Positions 17,775 through 26,138 of a DNA stretch of 64,000 bases are shown here, one piece after another. The DNA is from Poseidonibacter antarcticus (GTDB taxonomy: Bacteria; Campylobacterota; Campylobacteria; Campylobacterales; Arcobacteraceae). The position numbers were made by a program, and so were the translations under genes. The DNA lies in assembly GCF_003667345.1 (NCBI RefSeq), contig NZ_RCWF01000004.1:1-64000 (forward strand). Direction: 5' to 3'. Position 1 is the stretch's first letter; every line of letters starts with the position of its first letter. A model generated the notes under the pieces. The model was not told the DNA's origin and ran no database searches. It saw nothing but the letters and a program-made list of their open reading frames with translations.

Positions 17775-17966
17775 ATGTCCAAGCTAGATAATTTTCCAAA
17801 AACAATACTTATTGAACATATTCCAAATTTTAAGTCTTTTTTGAACAATCTCAAAATTAGTAAAAACTGCTCCAAAAATAAGACTTTTAAAGAAAACTAT
17901 GACTTTTTGTATCAAAAATATTCATTACAATATGTAATTTTTATTAACTATTATATCAATTTGTAA
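17775..17966 (+). CDS. Small ORF of unknown function
   Basis: 63 codons, Lys/Asn/Ile-rich, no recognised motif and no good ribosome site (only TTAAAG before the ATG). It is listed because its stop is followed after one base by the ATG of the next ORF, an arrangement typical of coupled genes. It may equally be a non-coding leader. Low confidence. Confidence 0.3.
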   Translation: MSKLDNFPKTILIEHIPNFKSFLNNLKISKNCSKNKTFKENYDFLYQKYSLQYVIFINYYINL

Positions 17967-17967
17967 T

Positions 17968-18258
17968 ATGAAATATCTTGAATCCTATCACTTAACAGAC
18001 CTTGAAAGCTATTGCAAGAATAAGTGCATTAGTATTGTAATAGATCATCATAATGAAGATAGAGATAAGATTACTTACTATCGTGGCTTATATGGTGGTT
18101 ATCTTTATGGTAAGAAGTTAGCAAGTAGTTTAAAAAGAACAAAAAAGAGATTAACTAATATTGAATTGTACAATCATATAAAAGTTCACAAGAATTGGAA
18201 AGCTAAAAGTCGAGGTGAGCAAGATGCACTATATGATATTATGAATTATTTGAGTTGA
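17968..18258 (+). CDS. Small basic protein of unknown function
   Basis: A 96-residue, Tyr- and Lys-rich protein (LESYHLTDLESYCKNKC, then YYRGLYGGYLYGKKLASSLK). It is soluble and basic enough to bind nucleic acid, but no family is recognised. It is tightly coupled to the small ORF before it and precedes the Mrr-type nuclease gene by 79 bp, where TATTATAAT could serve as a separate promoter. Probably real. Confidence 0.5.
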   Translation: MKYLESYHLTDLESYCKNKCISIVIDHHNEDRDKITYYRGLYGGYLYGKKLASSLKRTKKRLTNIELYNHIKVHKNWKAKSRGEQDALYDIMNYLS

Positions 18259-18337
18259 TTAAGTAGTTACTTGTAATTAAATAATAATTTATTATGATAT
18301 TATAATAAAATTATTAATATAAATTATAAGGTTATTA

Positions 18338-19147
18338 ATGTTAAAAAAAGAATATTACTTAATTAAACAATCCTTCCCTCATTTAGATGTAAAAATAAAT
18401 AAAATTTATTGTCCTACAAATATCCAACATTTAAAAAAGTTTATTTCATATATGGCTGGTACTATCGAAGTATATTTATATAATGAAGAAAATGGAAAAA
18501 GAGAAGATTTAACTGAAAGTTTAGGCAATAGAAATTTTAATGTGTATGATCATAGATTTGAATTAGTAAGATTAATTAAAATGATATATTCCCATCCTCA
18601 TTTAAAAAATAAGTATATTTCATTTTATGCTCTGTCTGACGTAAGACCAGACTTTTTACCAAAATTTTTTATGTTTAATTATGTTTATACAAGTCGTGGT
18701 TTAGAACATCAATTTGAAAGTGATGGAATTAGCTGTAAGATTGATGATCATAATAAAAAGCAAACTTATGGAAATGAATATGAAGTTTTTATTGCTGAGA
18801 AATATCAAGATAATGGTTATTCAGTAGAGAATAGGGGAATTAAAAACTCATTTAATGATGGAGGTTTAGATGTTATTGCCAGAAAAGATAATAAACTTAT
18901 TTTAGTTCAATGTAAAAATTGGACAATGTCTAATAGTTTTAAAATAAACCAAAAAGACATTAGAGCATTTATAGGTGATTGTTTTATATATTTAAAAGAT
19001 ATTAATTTAGAAGGAATAAAAGTTTCTTATCATTTTATAGTCTCTCATGATAATATATTAACAAAATCTGCAGAAATATTTTTAAAACAAAATACTTTTG
19101 TTAAATTTAAGTGTGTTGCTTTTGAAGACAAAAATTTAATTGAATAA
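18338..19147 (+). CDS. Mrr-like restriction endonuclease
   Basis: A 269-residue protein. The N-terminal 140 residues are not recognised. The C-terminal part has the Mrr_cat fold: YGNEYEVFIAEKYQDNGYSV, GLDVIARKD with the metal-binding Asp, and LVQCKNWT (Q-x-K), i.e. a complete PD-(D/E)XK-type active site. Mrr-type enzymes cut DNA carrying foreign or modified bases, or act in two-gene defence systems. The gene sits on the plus strand in the accessory block, upstream of a decayed gene. TAAGG precedes the ATG. Nuclease assignment is good; target unknown. Confidence 0.75.
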   Translation: MLKKEYYLIKQSFPHLDVKINKIYCPTNIQHLKKFISYMAGTIEVYLYNEENGKREDLTESLGNRNFNVYDHRFELVRLIKMIYSHPHLKNKYISFYALSDVRPDFLPKFFMFNYVYTSRGLEHQFESDGISCKIDDHNKKQTYGNEYEVFIAEKYQDNGYSVENRGIKNSFNDGGLDVIARKDNKLILVQCKNWTMSNSFKINQKDIRAFIGDCFIYLKDINLEGIKVSYHFIVSHDNILTKSAEIFLKQNTFVKFKCVAFEDKNLIE

Positions 19148-19161
19148 AAAAGTGGTAATAA

Positions 19162-19362
19162 ATGAACTCATACAATAAATTAAAAACTTTTCTAAAAGAT
19201 AAAATGAGAATGTCTCATATTTATTAACCCGTATTTATAAAAGAACTAATAAAGAATAATGGTACTTGACATAAATTAGAAGATATTGCAAAAGCCTTTT
19301 TGAATTATGATAAAAGTCAAGTTGAATATTATGAATACATAACTAAAACAATGGAGTGGTAA
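19162..19362 (+). pseudogene. Decayed N-terminal fragment of a nuclease/helicase-like gene
   Basis: One continuous frame of 67 codons is interrupted by TAA at 19225-19227 and TGA at 19267-19269. Read through, it contains FLKDKMRMSHIY-(stop)-PVFIKELIKNNGT and HKLEDIAKAFLNYDKSQVE, and ends KTMEW. I recall this N-terminal pattern from HNH-endonuclease/helicase-type proteins, where the first stop would be Gln (CAA to TAA). The rest of the gene is missing. A second degenerate copy of its first 50 bp begins at about 19356 (AGTGGTAAT, then TTCATAC, then GATAAAAT). Confidence 0.5.
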
Positions 19363-19738
19363 TATAAATTCATACTCGGAATTGAAAAATTCTGAGATAA
19401 AATAACAAGTTTAACAACCTGTAGATTTTGGAATTTCTTCTAAACTTCAAACTAAATTGTTCAACTTTAATATGATTTTAATTACTACTGGTAATTGATA
19501 TAAAACTCTAGACTATCCTGATTAATTAATCATAGGTCTAAAGTTTCATTTAGATAAATAAAATTGTTCCAGTTTCGTTCCAGTTTTACCAAGGATAAAC
19601 AAAGCATATATCTTTTTCATTTGTTAGAAAGTTGCTTTTTAAGGTGTTTTGTATATTTTAATCAATTATCTAATAAAATTTATTATAGAAATTCCACTTG
19701 AATAAGAATTCTATATTATAAACTTAGCTTTTTTTGCC
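19363..19738. other. Non-coding right end of the island
   Basis: 376 bp without a gene. It holds the degenerate repeat of the pseudogene start (to about 19410) and the candidate right att core AAATTGTTCCA at 19561-19571, with a second GTTCCA at 19579-19584. The remainder, before the DUF445 gene end, is A+T-rich with nothing recognisable. Confidence 0.4.
19561..19571. repeat. Candidate right attachment-site core of the island
   Basis: AAATTGTTCCA, identical to 12271-12281 beyond the integrase. Chromosomal-type genes begin right after this region. If correct, the element is about 7.3 kb. Confidence 0.3.
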
Positions 19739-20446
19739 TTACATTATTAACGTAGAAACTAAGCCAATTAATCCACCAAAAACGGCACCCCAAATTACTA
19801 ACCATCCTAGGTGTTCTTTTATGATATTTTGTACCATTTCTTTTACCATTAATGGTGTTAATTCATCTAGTCTTTTATTTACAACTAAACTTAATTTTTC
19901 ATAGATATCTTCTGATAAACTATCTGATTTTAATGCATCTTCTAATACTTCTTGGAAAGCTTTTGTTTTTGTTATATCTATTATTGAGCTTTGTAATTTT
20001 TTTGTAAATGGTTCTTTCAAAGGTTCTAAAGCTTCAACTCCTCCGAACATTCCTAGCATTCCACCAAATGATGATTCCATTACTGATTCTTTTAAAGAGT
20101 TATAAGCTGGTGTGAAATCTGTTTTATTTAATATTTTTTCAAAGTCTACTGTTTTTTTTGCACTTTGCATTTCATCTTGGAAAAATCTTGATAAGTTTTC
20201 TTTTGTAAAAAACTGATTCATTAATAGATTATGAATTGAACTTTTAAATTTTGCAAAATTCTTTTCTATTACTCCACTTCCATATAAATATGGTACCTTT
20301 TCAAAAAGCATATGGATAGCTAATGTATTTGTAACTGCTCCACTTAATGCAAAAAGTCCAACCATAAAAATAGTGTCATTTCCATTTGAATAACCATAAG
20401 CCATGATTAAAACTGTTATTAGATTTGTTATATCTGATTTGTTCAT
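19739..20446 (-). CDS. DUF445-family membrane protein
   Basis: A 235-residue protein. Hydrophobic segments lie at the N-terminus (about 5-45) and at the very C-terminus (LVIWGAVFGGLIGLVSTLIM, 215-234), with a helical soluble part between. The N-terminal AVTNTLAIHMLFEKVPYLYGSGVIEKNF block, here split by position across residues 36-64, is the DUF445/YheB signature. Family function is unknown. Transcribed singly, divergent from the acyltransferase gene. Confidence 0.8.
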   Translation of the reverse strand: MNKSDITNLITVLIMAYGYSNGNDTIFMVGLFALSGAVTNTLAIHMLFEKVPYLYGSGVIEKNFAKFKSSIHNLLMNQFFTKENLSRFFQDEMQSAKKTVDFEKILNKTDFTPAYNSLKESVMESSFGGMLGMFGGVEALEPLKEPFTKKLQSSIIDITKTKAFQEVLEDALKSDSLSEDIYEKLSLVVNKRLDELTPLMVKEMVQNIIKEHLGWLVIWGAVFGGLIGLVSTLIM

Positions 20447-20567
20447 TTATTAATTTCCTTACTCTTTTATTTGTGAATTTTATCATAATTTTTTGAAAAT
20501 ATTATTTTAATAAATAGTGTTACTGTTTTGTAATCAAAGCAAACTACAATTTCAAGAAGGAGCATAT

Positions 20568-22280
20568 ATGATAGATGTACAAAAAGAGATAGAAAAGAAA
20601 TTTCCTAATATTCATAAGAAGCAAGATTTTTTAAAAAAATCCCTATTTAAGATTGCAAAAAAAATAGTTCATGAAGATTCTATAAACAATTTTTTAGATG
20701 AAAATTCACATTTAAAAGGTTTGGAGTTTGTTGATGCTGTATTAGATTATTTTGATTTTGATTATAGTGTTTCTAGTACTGATTTACAAAATATACCAAG
20801 TAGTGGGAAAGTTGTAATAATTGCAAATCATCCCTTAGGTGGACTTGATGCACTTTGTTTATTAAGATTAATTTCACAAGTAAGATCTGATATTAAAATA
20901 ATTGCAAATGATTTTCTAGCAGGATTTGAAGCTTTAAATAATCTTTTAATTCCAATTGATAATTATAAAAACAGACAATCTAAAACAGATATTAAAAAAA
21001 TTTATAAAGCTTTAAATAATGAAGAAGCAGTGATTATTTTTCCAGCAGGAGAAGTTAGTCGTGCGACAACAAAAGGAATAAAAGACCCATCTTGGAATAA
21101 AGGTTTTCTAAAATTTGCTCAAAATTCTAATTCTCCAATATTACCAATTTTTTTAGATGCAAAGAATTCAAAAACGTTTTATACAATTTCTGTAATTAAT
21201 AAAACTTTTTCAACTCTTTTACTATCAAATGAGATGTTTAATAAAAAATCAAAAAGAATTAATATAAAAATTGGTGAGATTATTCCACATGAAAATATTT
21301 CACCAAAAGGTTTAGATAAAAAATATCTAATCAATTTATATAAAAAACACTTATACTCTTTAAAAAAGAGAAAAAAAAGCTTTTTTCAAACACAAAGTGC
21401 AATTGCACATCCTCAAAAAAGACAAGATTTAATGAATGAATTAAAATTATCAGAGCTAATTGGTGAAACAAATGATGGTAAAAAAATATATTTATATGAT
21501 TATACTGATGATTCAATTGTTTTAAAAGAACTAGGACGCCTTAGAGAATTATCTTTTAGAAAAATTGGTGAAGGTTTAAATAAAAAAAGAGATACAGATA
21601 AATATGATATTTATTATCAACATATTATTCTTTGGGATGAGAATGATTTAGAAATTGTAGGTTCATATAGAATTGGAAATTCTAATTTTATTTTTAAAAA
21701 TATTGGTGTTAAAGGTTTTTATTCTAATACTTTATTTAAATATAATGAAAGTTTTACTCCATATTTAAAAAACTCAATTGAACTAGGAAGAAGTTTTGTT
21801 CAACCCAAATATTGGGGGACTAGAGCGCTTGATTATCTTTGGTATGGAATTGGAGCATATTTAAAAAAGAATCCAAATATCAAATATATGTTTGGTCCTG
21901 TTTCTATGAGTGCTACATTTCCAACAATTGCAAAAGATATGATGATATTTTATTATTCTCATTATTTTAAAGACCCAAAAGAGATGGTAAGTGCGAAACT
22001 TCCTTATCAATATTCTAATAATATCAATGAGATTAAAGACTCTTTTTGTTTAAATGATAAGAAAAAAGATTTTAAATTTTTAAAATCTACACTATTAAGT
22101 ATGGGTTTTTCTATTCCAACGCTTTATAAACAATATAGTGAAATTACAGAAGATAATGGTGTAAGATTCTTAGGATTTAATATTGATAAAAATTTTGCTG
22201 AGTGTATAGATGGATTTATACTAGTAAATGTAGAAAAGATAAAAGATGCTCCAAGAAAAAGATATATAGATAGAGACTAA
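20568..22280 (+). CDS. Acyltransferase fusion: PlsC-like plus GNAT/OlsB-like domains
   Basis: A 570-residue protein. The N-terminal half is a PlsC-type lysophospholipid acyltransferase: NHPLGGLD carries a catalytic-type H-x4-D motif and FPAGEVSR is the substrate block. The C-terminal half (from about 300) is an OlsB/hemolysin-type N-acyltransferase (LGRLRELSFRKIGEG, IVGSYRIG, ELGRSFVQ, then GPVSMS). OlsB with PlsC-like OlsA makes ornithine lipids, so an aminolipid synthesis role is inferred. The start at 20568 is chosen for AAGGAG 7 nt upstream; 17 codons further upstream lack support. Confidence 0.8.
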   Translation: MIDVQKEIEKKFPNIHKKQDFLKKSLFKIAKKIVHEDSINNFLDENSHLKGLEFVDAVLDYFDFDYSVSSTDLQNIPSSGKVVIIANHPLGGLDALCLLRLISQVRSDIKIIANDFLAGFEALNNLLIPIDNYKNRQSKTDIKKIYKALNNEEAVIIFPAGEVSRATTKGIKDPSWNKGFLKFAQNSNSPILPIFLDAKNSKTFYTISVINKTFSTLLLSNEMFNKKSKRINIKIGEIIPHENISPKGLDKKYLINLYKKHLYSLKKRKKSFFQTQSAIAHPQKRQDLMNELKLSELIGETNDGKKIYLYDYTDDSIVLKELGRLRELSFRKIGEGLNKKRDTDKYDIYYQHIILWDENDLEIVGSYRIGNSNFIFKNIGVKGFYSNTLFKYNESFTPYLKNSIELGRSFVQPKYWGTRALDYLWYGIGAYLKKNPNIKYMFGPVSMSATFPTIAKDMMIFYYSHYFKDPKEMVSAKLPYQYSNNINEIKDSFCLNDKKKDFKFLKSTLLSMGFSIPTLYKQYSEITEDNGVRFLGFNIDKNFAECIDGFILVNVEKIKDAPRKRYIDRD

Positions 22281-22294
22281 AAAATCTCTATCTA
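22267..22294. terminator. Bidirectional hairpin between convergent genes
   Basis: TAGATAGAGA (22267-22276) pairs perfectly with TCTCTATCTA (22285-22294) around an A-rich loop. It spans the last codons of both convergent genes (stops at 22280 and 22292). No T-run follows on either strand, so it may act as a 3' stabiliser instead. Confidence 0.5.
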
Positions 22295-23905
22295 ATCAAG
22301 GCTACAATACATTACCTCGTCAACTACAGCTCTTGACATATGTTTTGTTTCAACAACTACATGCTTTAAGTGTAAGCTTTCTAATGCTTTTTTCTCACCA
22401 TCAGTGGTAACAGTAACAATGGTTTTAACATTATTTGTTAAAGTATCAACAGCTTCACAAATTAATTGTAATGCATCAGGATTATTAACTGCAACAATAA
22501 CAGCTGAAGAGCTCATTATATTTACTGAATTTAAAATATGTTTTTGTGCTGCATTTCCAAAAACAATAGGTTCTTTTCTCTCTTGTCCTAATTGGTAAAA
22601 CTGTACATTATGCTCTATAATTATATATTTTTGACCAACTGCTTTTAATTCTTCAACGATTGATTGTCCATATCTTCCATATCCTAATACTACAACATGA
22701 TCTTGTAAATCTTTATCCAAACTATAAGAAGCAGGAGCCACCATTACATTATCACTAATTACTAAGCCTGCTACTTTTTTTAGATTTTTTAGAATAATTG
22801 GTGTTAAGATCATTGATATTACAATTGTTACAATTAAAATTTGAGAATAAGTAGGGTCAACTAAATCTTGACTTCTTCCTAATTCTAAAATTGCTAAAGA
22901 AAACTCTCCAATTTGAATTAATGAAAAGGCAGTTTTAAAGGCAACTCTTTTTGTATCTTCTAATTTTACTAATGTGTAAATAATTATATATTTTAATCCC
23001 ATTAATAAAGGAAGCAAAATAAGAATAATTAAAATATAATCTGCCATTACACCAAAATTAATTTGCATTCCAACTGTTATAAAAAAGACTCCTAATAATA
23101 TATTTCTAAAAGGAATAAGATCAGCCTCAACTTGATGCTTAAATTTTGTTTCAGAAATCATCATACCTGCAATAAATGCTCCAAGTGAATATGAAAAACC
23201 AAAATAATAAGCTAAATATGATGAACCAATAGCAAGAAGTAATACAGAAGCTACAAAAAGTTCATCAGATTTTGTTTTTGATACATGAGTTAAGAATGGT
23301 TCTAATAAATACTTACCAGATACAAAAAGTAAAGCTAATAATACAACAGCAGCAAGAAGTGTATTTAAAATCATAAAGACAACACTTTTGTCGTCATTCA
23401 TAGTAAAAAAAGATATCATAAGTAAAATTGGGATTACAGCAATATCTTGCATAATTAAAATACCAAGAACTCTTTTCCCATAAGGTTTTTTTATCTCTTT
23501 AGTTTCATTAAAAGTTTTTAATACAATTGCTGTAGAAGATAAAGAAAGTGCTGCACCTATAACCATAGATGTTTTAATATCTAGACCTATAATATAATAA
23601 GAAACTAGACACACAACTAGAGTTGTAATTATTATCTGTAATGAACCAGTAACAAAAACTTCTTTTTTCATCTTTTTTAAATGTTCAATAGAGAATTCCA
23701 GCCCAATTGTAAACATTAAGAATACTACACCAAACTCTGCAATCTCTTTTAAATCATGATTATTTACAGCTTCGTGTAAATTAAAAAGATATGCGATTAT
23801 TGTACCCGTGAAAATATAACCTATAATAGTAGGTAACTGAAATCTTTTTAAAATTAAATTTATTACCAAGGCAATTGATAGTGTAGCAACAATTATTCCT
23901 AACAT
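22292..23905 (-). CDS. KefB-type monovalent cation:proton antiporter
   Basis: CPA2-family transporter of 537 residues. About 12 membrane helices (1-380) include the SLSSTAIVLK and GAFIAGMMISE motifs. A cytosolic RCK/TrkA-N domain (about 400-520) has the nucleotide-binding motif VVLGYGRYGQSIVEEL. A C-terminal RCK_C domain is absent. It is predicted to exchange K+ or Na+ for H+ at the inner membrane, gated by nucleotide. Ion specificity cannot be told. Confidence 0.9.
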   Translation of the reverse strand: MLGIIVATLSIALVINLILKRFQLPTIIGYIFTGTIIAYLFNLHEAVNNHDLKEIAEFGVVFLMFTIGLEFSIEHLKKMKKEVFVTGSLQIIITTLVVCLVSYYIIGLDIKTSMVIGAALSLSSTAIVLKTFNETKEIKKPYGKRVLGILIMQDIAVIPILLMISFFTMNDDKSVVFMILNTLLAAVVLLALLFVSGKYLLEPFLTHVSKTKSDELFVASVLLLAIGSSYLAYYFGFSYSLGAFIAGMMISETKFKHQVEADLIPFRNILLGVFFITVGMQINFGVMADYILIILILLPLLMGLKYIIIYTLVKLEDTKRVAFKTAFSLIQIGEFSLAILELGRSQDLVDPTYSQILIVTIVISMILTPIILKNLKKVAGLVISDNVMVAPASYSLDKDLQDHVVVLGYGRYGQSIVEELKAVGQKYIIIEHNVQFYQLGQERKEPIVFGNAAQKHILNSVNIMSSSAVIVAVNNPDALQLICEAVDTLTNNVKTIVTVTTDGEKKALESLHLKHVVVETKHMSRAVVDEVMYCSLD

Positions 23906-23921
23906 TCTTTAATACTCCTTT

Positions 23922-26045
23922 TTATTTATAGTGCATTTGCTTGTATCCTTGAGCTCTTTTTTTGAAAGCTGAATTAAGCATTGCGTTATTTGAATCTAGA
24001 AAATCAATAGCTAAACACTCTTGATTTCCCCTTCCTATTCTTCCTAAATATTGAACTAATCTACCATAATATGAAATAGGTGTTGCAAAAAGAATTGTAT
24101 TTAAATGAGGAAAATCAATCCCTTCTCCAAAATAAGAAGTACTAGCTAGAATCAAAGATTTATCTTTGACCAAATTCATATTTTCTACTTGTTCTTTTTT
24201 ATTCATACTTCCATGAATACTCACACAATCAATATTTTCTAACATTAATAAATGCTCTAAAATATTTATATGTTCTATTCTATCTGTTAAAAGTAATATT
24301 TTTCTAGATATATTACTTTTAATTGCATTGATAATTAAATTATTTCTCTTTTCATCAATACAAAGTTCATTTATAATACTTGCATAATTATCAGCTTGAG
24401 AAATAAAATCAGTTCGAATAACTTCTAATTTATTTGTATGTGTTCTTTTCTTCTTATATTCGTAAGCCACATCTCCTAATTGCTCATATAAAATTGGTTG
24501 TAATCCATCTTTTCTATTTGGTGTTGCACTTAAACCTAATATATATTTACCTCTAAAATTCTTAATAATTTGCTCAAATGTAACAGCTGGAATATGATGA
24601 CATTCATCAACAATTACAAATGAATAATCATGAATATACTCAGGATTATTTTTTAAACTCTGCATTGTTGCTACATCAATACTTCCATTTAATTTATTTT
24701 TACTTTTACCTAAATAACCAATATCTTTTTTATCATAAGAAAAATAATCAACAAATCTGTCAATCCATTGGTTTAAAAGCATATTTTTATTTACAATAAT
24801 TAATGTTGAACAAGCTCTTAATTCAAACATCTTAGCACCTAATAATGTTTTACCAAAACCAGGAGGAGCTACACAAATACAAAAATCATTTTTATTTATT
24901 TGATTTATTGCATCTTCTTGTTCTGGTCTTAATTTAAACTGTACTTTTTTTGTTTCAATTGTATTAAAATATCTTTTATCTTCAATTTTAAAAGAAACTC
25001 CATTGCTATTAAAGAACTCACATACTTTACCCTTGAGTCCTCTTGGAAGCATTAAATGAACATTATCTTCCTCAAAACTTTGTATTACTCTTGGTGTATT
25101 ATATAAAGGCTTTCGTAAGCCTAATAATACTTTTATTTGTGGATTTTCAAAAGAAGCTAGAGATTTTAATTTATTAATTAAACTTTTTGATAACATTGCA
25201 GTTGGAATATATAAAAAATCATATAAAACCATATCAATACAATTTACAGGAAAGACAATATTCCCAAAATCTTTTTCATCATCTGTATTATTACTAATTT
25301 GTGTATTATTGTAAACAATCTGCTTAGATATTTTTTGTACATTATTCAAAATAATCCACTGATCTTCATATATCTTATTTGTATTCGCATCTATAAATAT
25401 TGTTTTATTTTTTTTTCTATTTTTTAAATGTAAAGGAAGTTCAATACTATTACCAAGATTTGATTTATTTGCAAACTCTTTATCTGGATATATTTTTGCA
25501 CTTATATTTGCTTTTTTCAAAATATATGTTGCAAAATTATAAACAATTTTTGAAGGAATATTCTCTTGCAAAAATAACCAAGCTACTAAAGAATTATAAG
25601 AATTCAATTCAAAATAAGCTCTTATATTTAAAGAGTTTAAAACTGTTTGTAATTTAAATTTATCTTCATCTAAAAGCTCAAAAGCTATAAACTTAGACAT
25701 ATTATTTGAATCAATACAATATGTTGATAGTTGAATCAAGCCTCTTAGATGACTTTCAATTTCTTTATTTGTAATAGGTAAATAATCTTCACCTTGGAAG
25801 GTTTGTGTTACTGGATAAAAACCACTTTTATTTCCATCTTTACTTATCCATTTTTTTGCATAAATATCAGAACGTGCTACAAATAAAGATTTAAATATAT
25901 CTATCTTTTCATTTTTATTAAATGTAGTTTTTAATGATTGAAGATTTTTTTCTTCTTTAATCTCTGATTCTAGTTTTCTAATCTGTATTTCTATATTTTC
26001 TTTTTGTAAATAAAGATTCTTTAATTTTTGTTCAAGACTTATCAT
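23922..26045 (-). CDS. TOTE-type primase-helicase fusion, primase apparently degenerate
   Basis: A 707-residue protein. The N-terminal 45 residues form a coiled coil. Residues about 48-260 match the archaeo-eukaryotic primase domain of TOTE conflict systems (ARSDIYAKKW, GFYPVTQTF, HLRGLIQLSTYC, GNSIELPL). An SF2 helicase follows with P-loop APPGFGKT, DECH box (VIVDECHH), SATPNRKDG and QYLGRIGRG. In the primase part the usual acidic pair reads FELLDED and the usual S-x-GN-x-H-x-W region reads ELNSYNSLVAWLF, lacking the His, so primase activity is doubtful. It sits alone between kefB-like and folC genes. Role unknown; DNA repair or defence is inference. Confidence 0.7.
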   Translation of the reverse strand: MISLEQKLKNLYLQKENIEIQIRKLESEIKEEKNLQSLKTTFNKNEKIDIFKSLFVARSDIYAKKWISKDGNKSGFYPVTQTFQGEDYLPITNKEIESHLRGLIQLSTYCIDSNNMSKFIAFELLDEDKFKLQTVLNSLNIRAYFELNSYNSLVAWLFLQENIPSKIVYNFATYILKKANISAKIYPDKEFANKSNLGNSIELPLHLKNRKKNKTIFIDANTNKIYEDQWIILNNVQKISKQIVYNNTQISNNTDDEKDFGNIVFPVNCIDMVLYDFLYIPTAMLSKSLINKLKSLASFENPQIKVLLGLRKPLYNTPRVIQSFEEDNVHLMLPRGLKGKVCEFFNSNGVSFKIEDKRYFNTIETKKVQFKLRPEQEDAINQINKNDFCICVAPPGFGKTLLGAKMFELRACSTLIIVNKNMLLNQWIDRFVDYFSYDKKDIGYLGKSKNKLNGSIDVATMQSLKNNPEYIHDYSFVIVDECHHIPAVTFEQIIKNFRGKYILGLSATPNRKDGLQPILYEQLGDVAYEYKKKRTHTNKLEVIRTDFISQADNYASIINELCIDEKRNNLIINAIKSNISRKILLLTDRIEHINILEHLLMLENIDCVSIHGSMNKKEQVENMNLVKDKSLILASTSYFGEGIDFPHLNTILFATPISYYGRLVQYLGRIGRGNQECLAIDFLDSNNAMLNSAFKKRAQGYKQMHYK

Positions 26046-26138
26046 ACGCTATTATAAAGGCTTATACAATAATATTACTAGCTTTTTATTCGATTTCATT
26101 GTATTTACCTTCCTAAATCTATAATTTATATTATTTTG

